Below, in pieces: positions 49,575 to 58,333 of a DNA stretch of 64,000 nucleotides. Each line of letters begins with the position of its first letter. The stretch's first letter is position 1. Below the pieces are notes generated by a model. It ran no database searches. It had not been told where the DNA came from and saw only the letters and a program-made list of their open reading frames with translations. Origin of the DNA: Ignavibacteria bacterium (lineage in GTDB: Bacteria > Bacteroidota > Ignavibacteria > Ignavibacteriales > Ignavibacteriaceae); NCBI GenBank assembly GCA_030693705.1, contig JAUYAB010000090.1, positions 1-64,000 of the forward strand, in the 5' to 3' direction. The position numbers and the translations under genes were made by a program.

Positions 49575-51443
49575 TTATCTTTGTTGTGTAAGCGGAAGCC
49601 GGATGACAAAAGTAGTTCCTTTACCAACTTCGCTTTCCACGGTTATCGTTCCATTATGATTATCGATAATTCCCCATATAACTGCAAGCCCAAGTCCGGT
49701 TCCTTTTTGTCCTTTAGTTGAGAAAAAGGGTTCAAAAATTTTCGGAAGATCTTCGTTGTTAATTCCGGCTCCGGTATCGGAGATTTTTATTTCGATATAT
49801 TCGCTCAAACCTGCCGAGTCCACAAACTCCCATCTTTCCCAATTATTTTTTTCAGATGTGCAGACTTCATAAAGCCCTTGTCCGCTTGTATCAAATACAA
49901 GCACCGGCGAACCGCAATCGGGACAAGTTTTATCTTGAAGGATCAAAGAACTGCTGCAATCCGGACAAACAAATTTCGCATCTTTTGTTAACGGAAAAAT
50001 AAGATTATATTCGTTACGATGCTTGCCGTAAACCGGATCAAGATGAATTATTCCTTCATTATTTTCCGATAGCACTTTTACTTTTATCGAAGGAAATCCG
50101 CCGATCTTAAATTCGTTATCAATCAAACTGTGCCTTTTGGGGCACGCGGCTTTTTTTATTTGCGCCAATCCGTAAGGAGAAAGTGAAATTTGATGAGTGA
50201 GTACGGTAAGTGTTCCACCGTTCTCTCCAATGGCATCCGCAGCGTTTACAAAAAGATTTATGAATACTTGTTGAATCTGGTTTGCATCAACCGTAATCTT
50301 CGGTAGATACTTATCAACTTCTTTTATCAATTTTACTTTGTTAAGAACAAGTTGATTTTCAATAACACTCACGGCTTTATCAATAATTTCATTAATGTCT
50401 GCATTATTTTTTTTAGGAACCGTTTGCCGGGCAAAATCAAGCAGACTCTTAACAATCTCTCTGCAACGCAAAGTTTCTCGAACAATAACTTTTAAATCAT
50501 CTTGAAATTCAGCATTATCCTTCGTTCTTTTTAACAGAAAACTGCTGTATGTCAGCACACCGGTAAGCGGATTATTAATTTCGTGAGCAACACCGGCGGC
50601 AAGTCTTCCGAGCGACGCCATTTTATCCGATTGAAAGAGCTGCATTCTCGCTTCGGAAAGTTTTTTCGTCATATTATTAAACGAATGAGCCAACTTCCCT
50701 ATTTCATCATCCCCCATGTCTTTAATTGAATAATTCAAATTCCCCATGCTCACTTGATTTGTAGCGCCAAGTAAATTATTCACCGGAGTTGAAACCCATC
50801 TCCTAACAAAAAAGCCGATCAGCAGACCAACACCAAGAATCGCCACGATGGCAAAGACCACGATCTCAAGTTCACTTTTTTGAATGGTTTGATCTACATC
50901 TGCAAGCGAAATTGTCACATCTAAAACACCAAGCACCTTTTGATTTTTCGGATGAGCATGGCAGTCTGCCTGCCAGCATGATTTTTCATTATAAATAGGA
51001 GTGATGATACCGATAACGCGGCTTGAATCGGGATGCAAACGATAGATTCTCGTTCTTTCCGTTATCGATATTTTTTCCAACGGTTCATTAGCGGAATGGC
51101 ATGCGTAACAACTTTCCGCTTTCTTATCAACCATCCGGTTTATGGTTGTAGAATCAGATGAGTAGATGACTTCACCGACTTTATTAAGGATTCTAACATC
51201 TCTAATCTGCGGCTGTGTACCGATGGAATTAATAACTTGTTGGATCCTGTCTCGTTGATTAAGCATCATGTCAAATCGAGTGCTGGAAATTACCGTCTCG
51301 CCAAGTTGATTAGCGTGCCGCTCAACTTCCAGCAGTAAACTTCGGCTATGCGTTTGCACGTTGAAATAGGCAAAGACTCCAATAATACTTAACGAAGTAA
51401 GCGCCACGGCAAAAATTAAACGAAATCCGATTTTCTTAAACAT
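49575..51443 (-). CDS. Sensor histidine kinase with periplasmic heme motifs and zinc-ribbon insert
   Basis: A 622-residue kinase. TM1 (about 8-28); periplasmic domain (29-190) with two heme-attachment motifs, CYACH (112-116) and the longer CWQADCH (156-162); TM2 (about 193-213); HAMP; HisKA with GVAHEINNPLTG (His287). The HATPase domain (N-box NLFVNAADAIG) is interrupted by an insert of about 135 residues containing CPDC and CPDC (Cys493, 496, 507, 510), a zinc ribbon, before DTGAGI and GTGLGLAV. It is placed after the multiheme cytochrome gene, so a redox or quinone-linked signal is likely. Homologous to the kinase at 59213, which lacks the insert. Confidence 0.9.
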   Translation of the reverse strand: MFKKIGFRLIFAVALTSLSIIGVFAYFNVQTHSRSLLLEVERHANQLGETVISSTRFDMMLNQRDRIQQVINSIGTQPQIRDVRILNKVGEVIYSSDSTTINRMVDKKAESCYACHSANEPLEKISITERTRIYRLHPDSSRVIGIITPIYNEKSCWQADCHAHPKNQKVLGVLDVTISLADVDQTIQKSELEIVVFAIVAILGVGLLIGFFVRRWVSTPVNNLLGATNQVSMGNLNYSIKDMGDDEIGKLAHSFNNMTKKLSEARMQLFQSDKMASLGRLAAGVAHEINNPLTGVLTYSSFLLKRTKDNAEFQDDLKVIVRETLRCREIVKSLLDFARQTVPKKNNADINEIIDKAVSVIENQLVLNKVKLIKEVDKYLPKITVDANQIQQVFINLFVNAADAIGENGGTLTVLTHQISLSPYGLAQIKKAACPKRHSLIDNEFKIGGFPSIKVKVLSENNEGIIHLDPVYGKHRNEYNLIFPLTKDAKFVCPDCSSSLILQDKTCPDCGSPVLVFDTSGQGLYEVCTSEKNNWERWEFVDSAGLSEYIEIKISDTGAGINNEDLPKIFEPFFSTKGQKGTGLGLAVIWGIIDNHNGTITVESEVGKGTTFVIRLPLTQQR

Positions 51444-51474
51444 TATTTTATCTATTTATTGCAAGTTACTCATG

Positions 51475-52620
51475 TTACTTTTTAGAGCCAACTAACTTTC
51501 CCGGTTTTTGTTTTGGGAAGGAATAATTTTCATGGCAATTACCGCAGCCTGGTTTTACAGCAAAATTATTTTCTGCATGGCAATCTTCACAATTCAATTG
51601 AGCATGCGTTTCATTTAATTGCAATCCGGTAATAGTGTGTTTGAAATTTTCATTATTCCAAGCGCCATGGCAGTTGTTGCACTTGCTAACAAGTTTTGTA
51701 TATGGAATTTTTGCTCCATGACATTTTTCGCAAGATAATTTAACATGAAACTTATTGAGCGCCCAACCTGTTTTCTTTCCATGGTCGAATTGCTCTGCCG
51801 GTTTGGTGAGATGACAGGTTACGCACTTATCATCTTTATGACAGCTAAAACATTTTTTATGATGTTCATCTAAAGATTTGTTTGCTTTTATAATTTTCAA
51901 TTGATCATCGGCAAGTTTGTTCACATCGTGACATTTTAAACAAGTCTCGTTTTTATGGCAAGTTGTGCATTCAATTTTAAATTTCTTCGTATGATCATCA
52001 TGAAAAAAAGTGACCATTTGTCCCTTTGAATATTTGGTTTCGAAGACAATTTTTGTCGGTTCGATTAATGCCGGATGAACTTTGCCGGAGGCTTTCTTCT
52101 TTGCTTCATCTTTTTGATAACCTTTTGCATCGGTTTTAAGACTATGGCACGAAACACAATTTGTGTTGTGGCTCCACTCGCGATGGCAAGTAATACACTG
52201 GCGATGATAAGCGGCTTCGAGATCGGGTTTGCTTATATCATCTCTGTTGCGTTTTGTTTGATGGCAATTCTTGCAGGGCTGAATTGGTCCATCTGTATTG
52301 TAATGATGACACGTTCCGCAACCGCCTGACATAACCGACATTTGTGCATGAACCCGGTGTGAAAAAATTACCGGGAAATATTTTTTTGAAAGTGTTTCCA
52401 AACTAACGACATCAACGGTTTGCTCGGGTGATTCATAAACCGTCTTCATTTTCTCGCGCGGGCAGGGAATTAAACATGGTTGATCTTTTGTCGGAACTTC
52501 GCACGAGTGACAGGTTTTACAATTCAGGTCTGATTTTGCGTGATCTTTTTTCACATTCTTCTGAGCCATAACAGCGAATGAAATAGCGAATAAGAAAAGT
52601 ATTACAAATCCTTTTTTCAT
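51475..52620 (-). CDS. Periplasmic 13-heme cytochrome c
   Basis: A 381-residue exported cytochrome with a signal peptide (MKKGFVILFLFAISFAVMAQ). I count thirteen CxxCH motifs (CKTCH, CGTCH, CKNCH, CITCH, CVSCH, CTTCH, CLKCH, CFSCH, CVTCH, CEKCH, CNNCH, CEDCH, CGNCH), plus extra Cys near residues 40-54 outside the motif. Many additional His residues can serve as distal ligands. It overlaps the upstream NrfD-type gene by 4 nt. It should take electrons from, or give them to, the menaquinone-linked ferredoxin/NrfD pair, as in Hmc- or Nrf-like complexes; direction and terminal partner are unknown. Confidence 0.93.
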   Translation of the reverse strand: MKKGFVILFLFAISFAVMAQKNVKKDHAKSDLNCKTCHSCEVPTKDQPCLIPCPREKMKTVYESPEQTVDVVSLETLSKKYFPVIFSHRVHAQMSVMSGGCGTCHHYNTDGPIQPCKNCHQTKRNRDDISKPDLEAAYHRQCITCHREWSHNTNCVSCHSLKTDAKGYQKDEAKKKASGKVHPALIEPTKIVFETKYSKGQMVTFFHDDHTKKFKIECTTCHKNETCLKCHDVNKLADDQLKIIKANKSLDEHHKKCFSCHKDDKCVTCHLTKPAEQFDHGKKTGWALNKFHVKLSCEKCHGAKIPYTKLVSKCNNCHGAWNNENFKHTITGLQLNETHAQLNCEDCHAENNFAVKPGCGNCHENYSFPKQKPGKLVGSKK

Positions 52621-53864
52621 TTTGTTGCCCCTTTGATTGTGTATTTAGTAGGTTGTGCAGGTTTTAAACCGGGCAAACTGATAACCGGGAAATTTATTAC
52701 GAAAAATCTGTAGAGAAGCACAAGCATTGCTATAAATCCAACAGTTACCGAGATTTCTCCGAACGATGGGAAATAGGACTGCGTTGAATACGGAGGTGTA
52801 TATGCAACAACAAAATTATTTATTCGATTTAAAAGAACGCCGAATACAACTAATGCCGAAGCAATAAATAGAAATAGAGGTGATCTCAAAACTTTTTGAG
52901 AGAGTAACATTCTTAATGGAATAATCACTCCGAACAAAAGCTCTATCGTAAACATCATGCTGGCAGTATTGAATTCTTTCAAATAGACGAAAGTTTCACG
53001 GATGAACATATCGCCAAGTTTAAATGCCAGATAAACTCCCAACAGCGGAGCAATCATCGAACCTAATTTTGAAAGGACATGCATCTCCGGCTTTAATCCA
53101 AGCGATCGCGAAGCTAAAAGCGATTCAAAAATCACCATTGGAAATCCAACACTTATGGCAGAAAGTAAAAACAACAAAGGAAGAATTGGAGTTTGCCAAA
53201 GCGGGTGCATTTTCGGTCCGGCAATTACCATTAAAGTTCCTAAAGAAGATTGATGCAGCGTTGAAAGAACAACTCCGGCAATGATGAAAATAAACATGGT
53301 TTTAGCAAGAGCGTTATCGACCAGACGTAAAATCTTATCAACAATTTTATTCATTCGGGAAAGGAATCCCGGAAGATTAACTTTTCCAATAAATCTTTCG
53401 GTTATCACGGGAATGAATTCAATGTAAAGTACGGTTAAATAGATCATAACGCAGATACCAACTTCAAATAGGGCTGAACTTCCATTCCACATAATCAACG
53501 GATGCCAGATGAAATACCATCGTCCGATGTCAACAAATACGCCCGTCGCCACAAAAGTATAACCGAGCAAAGCAGTTAACAATGCCGGTCTAACGACTGC
53601 GTGGTACTCTTCTCTGTGCATCACGTGCCCGAGTGCGGCGGTCGTAAAACCACCGGCGGCAAGAGCAACACCGGCGGCAACATCAACTCCGATCCACAAT
53701 CCCCACGGATATTGATTATTGAGATTTGTTACAGCGCCGAGTCCGAAGAAAAATCTGCCCATCAAAAAGACGAGACCGTTCAAGGCAATAATTACCAATA
53801 CAATAACACCGGGAGTAAAATATTTTCGTTTTACCGGTACGGGATTTACTTCTTCGTGATTCAT
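52617..53864 (-). CDS. NrfD/HybB-type membrane quinone-interacting subunit
   Basis: A 415-residue integral membrane protein of the NrfD/PsrC/HybB superfamily, with about nine to ten helices. Typical segments: NNQYPWGLWIGVDVAAGVAL, AAGGFTTAALGHVMHREEYH, FVDIGRWYFIWHPLIMWN and STLHQSSLGTLMVIAGPKMH. It overlaps the ferredoxin-subunit gene before it and the cytochrome gene after it (ATGA, 4 nt each), so the three are translationally coupled subunits of one complex. It likely exchanges electrons with menaquinone. The paralogue at 57134 is closely similar. Confidence 0.92.
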   Translation of the reverse strand: MNHEEVNPVPVKRKYFTPGVIVLVIIALNGLVFLMGRFFFGLGAVTNLNNQYPWGLWIGVDVAAGVALAAGGFTTAALGHVMHREEYHAVVRPALLTALLGYTFVATGVFVDIGRWYFIWHPLIMWNGSSALFEVGICVMIYLTVLYIEFIPVITERFIGKVNLPGFLSRMNKIVDKILRLVDNALAKTMFIFIIAGVVLSTLHQSSLGTLMVIAGPKMHPLWQTPILPLLFLLSAISVGFPMVIFESLLASRSLGLKPEMHVLSKLGSMIAPLLGVYLAFKLGDMFIRETFVYLKEFNTASMMFTIELLFGVIIPLRMLLSQKVLRSPLFLFIASALVVFGVLLNRINNFVVAYTPPYSTQSYFPSFGEISVTVGFIAMLVLLYRFFVINFPVISLPGLKPAQPTKYTIKGATK

Positions 53865-54769
53865 GATTTTTCCTCCTGATCCAATTCTTTACGATGCTTT
53901 GCTATCCACATAATTCCACCAAGTAATGCGTACAAAGATACCGGCGGAACAAAGTAGGCGAATATTCCGTGTTGGATTGATTCCGACACACCGGGCGCGG
54001 GATTCGTGCCAAGTTTTGGGAACTCAAGTTCAGCAAAATTTTTACTCGAAAGGTACATCCATGATGTTCCTCCCACTTCATGCTCACCAAAAATATGATC
54101 AACATATTTATCAGGATTTCTTTTTATCCGTTCGCGTCCTATTTTTACTAATTCGGTTCTTGGTCCATAGGTAAGGGCTTCAACCGGACAGATGCTTACG
54201 CAAGCCGGAAGTTTTCCTTCGGCTGTTCTATTAAAACAAAAGTCGCATTTCATAATTAAAGGATTTATTGCTTTGTTGTACTCGAATGCAGGCACCTGGA
54301 ACGGACATGCAGCCATACAATAACGGCAGCCGATACATTTATCGGTATCCCAAATAACGGATCCGTTTTCTTGTTTTGAAAATGCTCCAACGATGCACGC
54401 CGAAACACACGCCGGATGGTCGCAATGCATGCACTGCACTTTTACATCTACCGGCAGATTGGAATTTTTACCGGATGAATATTCGTTAACAACCGTTAAC
54501 GCTTCTATTCCCGGTCTTCTTTTTTGTTTGAAGACACTTTTATCTTCGTAAGATTGAAGATCACCGGCAGGCAATTCATGAGCTTCTTTGCAAGCCCATT
54601 CACAGTTCCGACAGCCAACACAGACTGTGGTGTCAACTAATACACCCATCCGATCTTCAGACAAAATATTTTTGGGAGCTGCTTTGGTTGTGGAGGTCGA
54701 AAGTCCCGCCACTCCAGCTCCAATTACAACGCTCGTTTTAAGGAAATCCCGACGGCTTTTGCCAGACAT
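53861..54769 (-). CDS. Tat-exported 4x[4Fe-4S] ferredoxin subunit (HybA-like)
   Basis: A 302-residue iron-sulfur protein. It begins with a Tat signal (SRRDFLK, 5-11, and a hydrophobic stretch), so the folded cluster protein is exported. Four cluster regions follow: CVGCRNCEWAC (50-60), CMHCDHPACVSAC, CIGCRYCMAAC and CDFC...CVSIC. A C-terminal membrane helix (YFVPPVSLYALLGGIMWIAK) anchors it. This is the HybA/HmcB architecture. First gene of the minus redox operon. Its paralogue at 56368 has the same clusters and anchor but no Tat signal. Confidence 0.93.
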   Translation of the reverse strand: MSGKSRRDFLKTSVVIGAGVAGLSTSTTKAAPKNILSEDRMGVLVDTTVCVGCRNCEWACKEAHELPAGDLQSYEDKSVFKQKRRPGIEALTVVNEYSSGKNSNLPVDVKVQCMHCDHPACVSACIVGAFSKQENGSVIWDTDKCIGCRYCMAACPFQVPAFEYNKAINPLIMKCDFCFNRTAEGKLPACVSICPVEALTYGPRTELVKIGRERIKRNPDKYVDHIFGEHEVGGTSWMYLSSKNFAELEFPKLGTNPAPGVSESIQHGIFAYFVPPVSLYALLGGIMWIAKHRKELDQEEKS

Positions 54770-55395
54770 TTTTTAATCCTTTCTCGAAGTAAATTGATAT
54801 TTTAAAAAAACTCATATATGAATTGCTATTTTAAATACAATTTTATGCCACGAATCGAACTAAAAGACTTAAAAAAGAAATGTTGAAAATCTGCATTTAC
54901 ATGAAGAAATAAAGCCTTAAGATCATCTTTAAAACGTTCACTAAATAAGAGTAATTCTCAATAGTGGCAAATAATTCATCATTTTTTAAGGAAAGAGAAC
55001 AAATGGCATTGTGCAATTCTTTTTAATTCGTAACTGTTGACAAATATAAAAGCGTTTATAATTTTACACTCAGTAACAGTCAATCAAATATTCACATCGT
55101 TGATAAAAAAATGACAAAATAGGATACTCGAAATTTCACTTTGCAGAAATATTCAACAACCAAACTGTGGTAATTTTATCCAACACTTTTCTATTCTTTG
55201 ATGAATTATTCAACATAGCGGTGTAAAGAAAACTTACACTTTTTTTACTATCCAACGTTTAGCAATTCGACACTAAGAGCATAACTCTTTATTTCTTAAT
55301 CAGATAGAGGAATGATAAAAAATGTATCCTTCGTGGTATGTTTATTGTCCTTTAATCATCACAATAAAAAAATAACAGTCACAAAGGAGACGATC
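54770..55395. other. Divergent regulatory spacer between the two redox loci
   Basis: About 620 nt of very AT-rich DNA without a gene. A minus-strand TATATTTG (55041-55048) could be the -7 part of a promoter but no -33 element is seen at the right distance. An inverted repeat GTGTAA / TTACAC lies at 55221-55239 and is a candidate operator. I searched for GG-N10-GC sigma-54 promoters, because a sigma-54 activator is encoded nearby, and found none convincing. Confidence 0.5.
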
Positions 55396-55653
55396 ATGAT
55401 TACGTTTTTATTAATACTCATTTTAGTTTTTGTTGGAGTTGATTTACTAGTTCGACTCGTCATAGACCCATTAGCATCCGGATCAACTAAGAAGAACAAA
55501 GTTTCAAAACCATTTACTTCCAGATTCGATCCAACCATTAGTCTTGCAAGCGAAACCATGTACGACGGCGGAACGGAACACAATCCGGCTGCCTCTTCGA
55601 ACACAGTTGACACGAGTGCAGATTCGAATGAATCGAATGATATTTCTAAATAA
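55396..55653 (+). CDS. Small membrane-anchored protein with TMYDGG motif
   Basis: An 85-residue protein starting MITFLLILILVFVGVDLLVR, one N-terminal membrane helix, then a short polar region with SETMYDGGTEHN (about 52-63) and a Ser/Asp/Asn-rich tail. AAAGGAG lies 6 nt before the ATG, which is why I chose this start over one at 55312. The TMYDGG motif reappears in the next gene and, as TMHDGG, in the gene at 58334. Unknown family. First gene of the plus redox locus. Confidence 0.68.
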   Translation: MITFLLILILVFVGVDLLVRLVIDPLASGSTKKNKVSKPFTSRFDPTISLASETMYDGGTEHNPAASSNTVDTSADSNESNDISK

Positions 55654-55683
55654 AATCATTAAAATATTTGTAGAAGGTTAGCG

Positions 55684-56355
55684 ATGGTAGCAATTTTTGT
55701 TCTCTCTCTTTTTATCCTCATGCTTTCAATTGATCTTTTGGTACTTAAAACTCAAGGAAAAAGTCATCCGGCGTTTGAAACCATTCCTTCTGAAATTGAT
55801 GTATCTCTCGTTCCTCAAAATCTTTTTACCGTTCCTTCCGATGTCCTTGTATCAAACGGGCATACTTGGGTAAAGCTTAACAAAGAAGGATTGTTGAATG
55901 TTGGAGTCGACGCATTCGGAAACTCAGCTTTAGGGGATTTATCAATTATAGGTTGCCCCGAAAATGGAATTAAGCTAACTCGCGGAGACGTAATATTTAA
56001 GGGAACTTACGGCAATAAAAAAGTAAAATTCCTTTCGCCGGTGAGCGGAAATGTAGAATCTATTAATTCGTCGGTTATCGGGAAAAAACTTTTTGACCCT
56101 TATAATGAATGGGCTGTTAAAATACTACCGAAAGAAGGTAATCTACATGTTGAAGGTTTTCTTACAGGGAACAATGCCTCGAATTGGATGAAAAAAGAAT
56201 TTATCAAACTCAAAAATTTTCTTGAAAGTAATTCGCAAGAAACTGCAATAGTCGGCGCAACGATGTATGATGGGGGTAGTTTATCTAAAGACGTCCATGT
56301 CGCTCTATCTGATAAAAGCATAATTGATTTCGAAAAAGAATTTCTCTCACTCTAA
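55684..56355 (+). CDS. Membrane-anchored GcvH-like protein
   Basis: A 223-residue protein: N-terminal helix (VAIFVLSLFILMLSIDLLV), then a GcvH-like domain (about 55-165) with SNGHTWVKLNKEGLLNVGVD, LTRGDVIFKG, FLSPVSGNVESINSS and EWAVKILPKE. The lipoyl-lysine position is Asn, as in the protein at 47548. A C-terminal tail contains GATMYDGGSLSKDVH. It lies between the small anchor protein and the ferredoxin subunit gene. Probably a non-lipoylated structural or sensing module of the complex; the role is inference. Confidence 0.8.
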   Translation: MVAIFVLSLFILMLSIDLLVLKTQGKSHPAFETIPSEIDVSLVPQNLFTVPSDVLVSNGHTWVKLNKEGLLNVGVDAFGNSALGDLSIIGCPENGIKLTRGDVIFKGTYGNKKVKFLSPVSGNVESINSSVIGKKLFDPYNEWAVKILPKEGNLHVEGFLTGNNASNWMKKEFIKLKNFLESNSQETAIVGATMYDGGSLSKDVHVALSDKSIIDFEKEFLSL

Positions 56356-56367
56356 CCCGGAAAAATA

Positions 56368-57144
56368 ATGTTAAAAGAAAAAGGAATACTCTTTGACGAA
56401 ACGCTTTGCGTAGGATGCGGCTCCTGCTATCAGGCATGCAAAGAGAAAAATAATTTACCCGCAACAAATAAAGATTTCTTAAAAGACCACCTCTCGGATA
56501 AAACCTTTACGGTTGTTGAACAATATGATAAAAAATATGCACGGAAACTCTGCATGCATTGCACGGAACCATCGTGTGTCTCCGTATGTCTGGTTGGAGC
56601 ATTTACGAAAAGTGCCACCGGAGCTGTACTTTATGACGCCGACAAATGCATTGGATGCCGATATTGTATGCAAGCTTGTCCACACAAAATTCCTCGTTAC
56701 GAATGGGGTACCACGCAACCACGTGTTCGTAAATGCAATATGTGCTCGGAACTGGTGAAAGCCGGGAAGTTAACCGCCTGCTCAGAAGCATGTCCAACCG
56801 AAGCAACATTATTCGGTGACTTGAATCAGATCACGGCAATCGCCAAAAAAAGATTAAGTGAAAATCCTAAGAAATATTATCAGAAAATCTATGGACTTGA
56901 AGAAGCCGGCGGTGGAAATGTTCTTGTGATTGCTTCGGTACCGTTTGAAGAACTTGGTTATACCCCGCTTCTACCAAAAGAACCCATGCCTGCGTTTACC
57001 ATGAGAGCAATGGAAAAGATTCCTCCTGTCGTCGCTGTAGGTGGAGTTTTTTTATCCGGAATGTACTGGCTGACAAAAAGGAAAAATCAACTTGCTCTTG
57101 AAGAAAAAAATCATGTAAAGGAAATAAAGCGTCATGAAGCCTAA
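56368..57144 (+). CDS. 4x[4Fe-4S] ferredoxin subunit without Tat signal (HybA-like)
   Basis: A 258-residue paralogue of the subunit at 53861. Clusters: CVGCGSCYQAC (15-25 region), CMHCTEPSCVSVC, CIGCRYCMQAC and CNMC...CSEAC, and a C-terminal helix (VVAVGGVFLSGMYWL). The protein starts directly at MLKEKGILFDETLCVGCG, with no Tat signal and no room upstream for one. It may therefore face the cytoplasm, or need a partner for export. It overlaps the following NrfD-type gene by 11 nt. Confidence 0.92.
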   Translation: MLKEKGILFDETLCVGCGSCYQACKEKNNLPATNKDFLKDHLSDKTFTVVEQYDKKYARKLCMHCTEPSCVSVCLVGAFTKSATGAVLYDADKCIGCRYCMQACPHKIPRYEWGTTQPRVRKCNMCSELVKAGKLTACSEACPTEATLFGDLNQITAIAKKRLSENPKKYYQKIYGLEEAGGGNVLVIASVPFEELGYTPLLPKEPMPAFTMRAMEKIPPVVAVGGVFLSGMYWLTKRKNQLALEEKNHVKEIKRHEA

Positions 57145-58318
57145 CGAAATCTTAAAACCAACATTCTGGAAAGTGGTTTCTGTAATAATAGTAACAGCGG
57201 GATTGTATTCAACTTTTTTAAGATTTTCACAGGGACTTGGAGCAACAACCAATTTGTACGACACGGCTCCCTGGGGTTTATGGATCGGATTTGATTTTCT
57301 CGGCGTTGGGCTCGCAGCGGCAGGTTTTACAATCGCCGCAACCGTCCACATCTTCAATCTTCATAAGTATGAACCATTAGTAAGACCCGCTATTCTTACA
57401 GCGTTTATCGGATATTCACTTGTGGTTTGTCTGTTGGTAGTTGATTTAGGTAGACCGGAAAACTTCTGGCATCCGCTCGTCATGTGGAATATTCATTCCG
57501 TTATGTTTGAGATAACCTGGTGCATCATCTGTTACACTACGGTACTTACCTTAGAGTTTGCACCGGTTGTGCTTGAAAAATTTAAACTTAAAGCGCCAAT
57601 TAAAATTCTTAAAAAGATTTCAATCCCGGTTGTAATTGCAGGCGTGCTCTTTTCAACGCTTCATCAATCATCATTCGGCTCATTATATTTGATAGTTCCG
57701 GGAAGGCTGCATCCTTTGTGGTACTCCTCTCTCCTTCCGGTTCATTTCTTTATTTCATGTATTGCCGCAGGGTTATCGATGATTATTTTTGAATCGTATC
57801 AAGTCAGTAGAGCATTTAATGAAGAGAAAGGTTTCAAGAATCCTGGATTAAAGATGGAAATTTTATCAGGTGCAGCGTTTGCCGTGTACATCGTTTTAAT
57901 AGCGGGTTTCCTTCTAAAAATATTTGATTTTATTAGTAACGGGAAACTAATCTACCTGACTATTGCCTCGACTGAAACTTATCTTTTTTTGTTAGAAATA
58001 ATTCTCGGGACAATTGTTCCGATTGCTTTACTCAGTTACAAAAAATTCAGGATAGACAAAAAATGGCTCTACATTATATCCATCTGTGTAATTTCAGGAT
58101 TAATTCTGAACAGATTAAATGTAAGCGTTACTGGTTTAGCCGCATCTTCCGGAGTAAATTATTTCCCATCGTTTGATGAAGTAAGTATCACCATGATGCT
58201 TGTAGTACTTGCAATGTTCGCTTTTAGAGTGGTTGTTAATTACTTCCCGGTTTTCGTTGAAGAAGAAGTCCACAACATCGCGCTGGATAAAAAAATACAA
58301 TTAACCCATATAAAATAA
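57134..58318 (+). CDS. NrfD/HybB-type membrane subunit, second copy
   Basis: A 394-residue integral membrane protein paralogous to 52617. Matching segments: NLYDTAPWGLWIGFDFLGVG, LAAAGFTIAATVHIFNLHKY, VDLGRPENFWHPLVMWN and STLHQSSFGSLYLIVPGRLH. It has about nine to ten helices. The start overlaps the ferredoxin subunit gene. No multiheme cytochrome gene follows here, unlike in the minus locus, so this pair may pass electrons to a different partner or directly into the cytoplasm. Confidence 0.92.
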   Translation: MKPNEILKPTFWKVVSVIIVTAGLYSTFLRFSQGLGATTNLYDTAPWGLWIGFDFLGVGLAAAGFTIAATVHIFNLHKYEPLVRPAILTAFIGYSLVVCLLVVDLGRPENFWHPLVMWNIHSVMFEITWCIICYTTVLTLEFAPVVLEKFKLKAPIKILKKISIPVVIAGVLFSTLHQSSFGSLYLIVPGRLHPLWYSSLLPVHFFISCIAAGLSMIIFESYQVSRAFNEEKGFKNPGLKMEILSGAAFAVYIVLIAGFLLKIFDFISNGKLIYLTIASTETYLFLLEIILGTIVPIALLSYKKFRIDKKWLYIISICVISGLILNRLNVSVTGLAASSGVNYFPSFDEVSITMMLVVLAMFAFRVVVNYFPVFVEEEVHNIALDKKIQLTHIK

Positions 58319-58333
58319 ACTAAAGTGAATGAG

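Noticed and set aside
54770-55395. Sigma-54 promoters for the redox loci
   Set aside because: TGGCA-like strings at 54965 and 55003 do not have a GC at the needed 10-nt spacing after GG, so the match fails.
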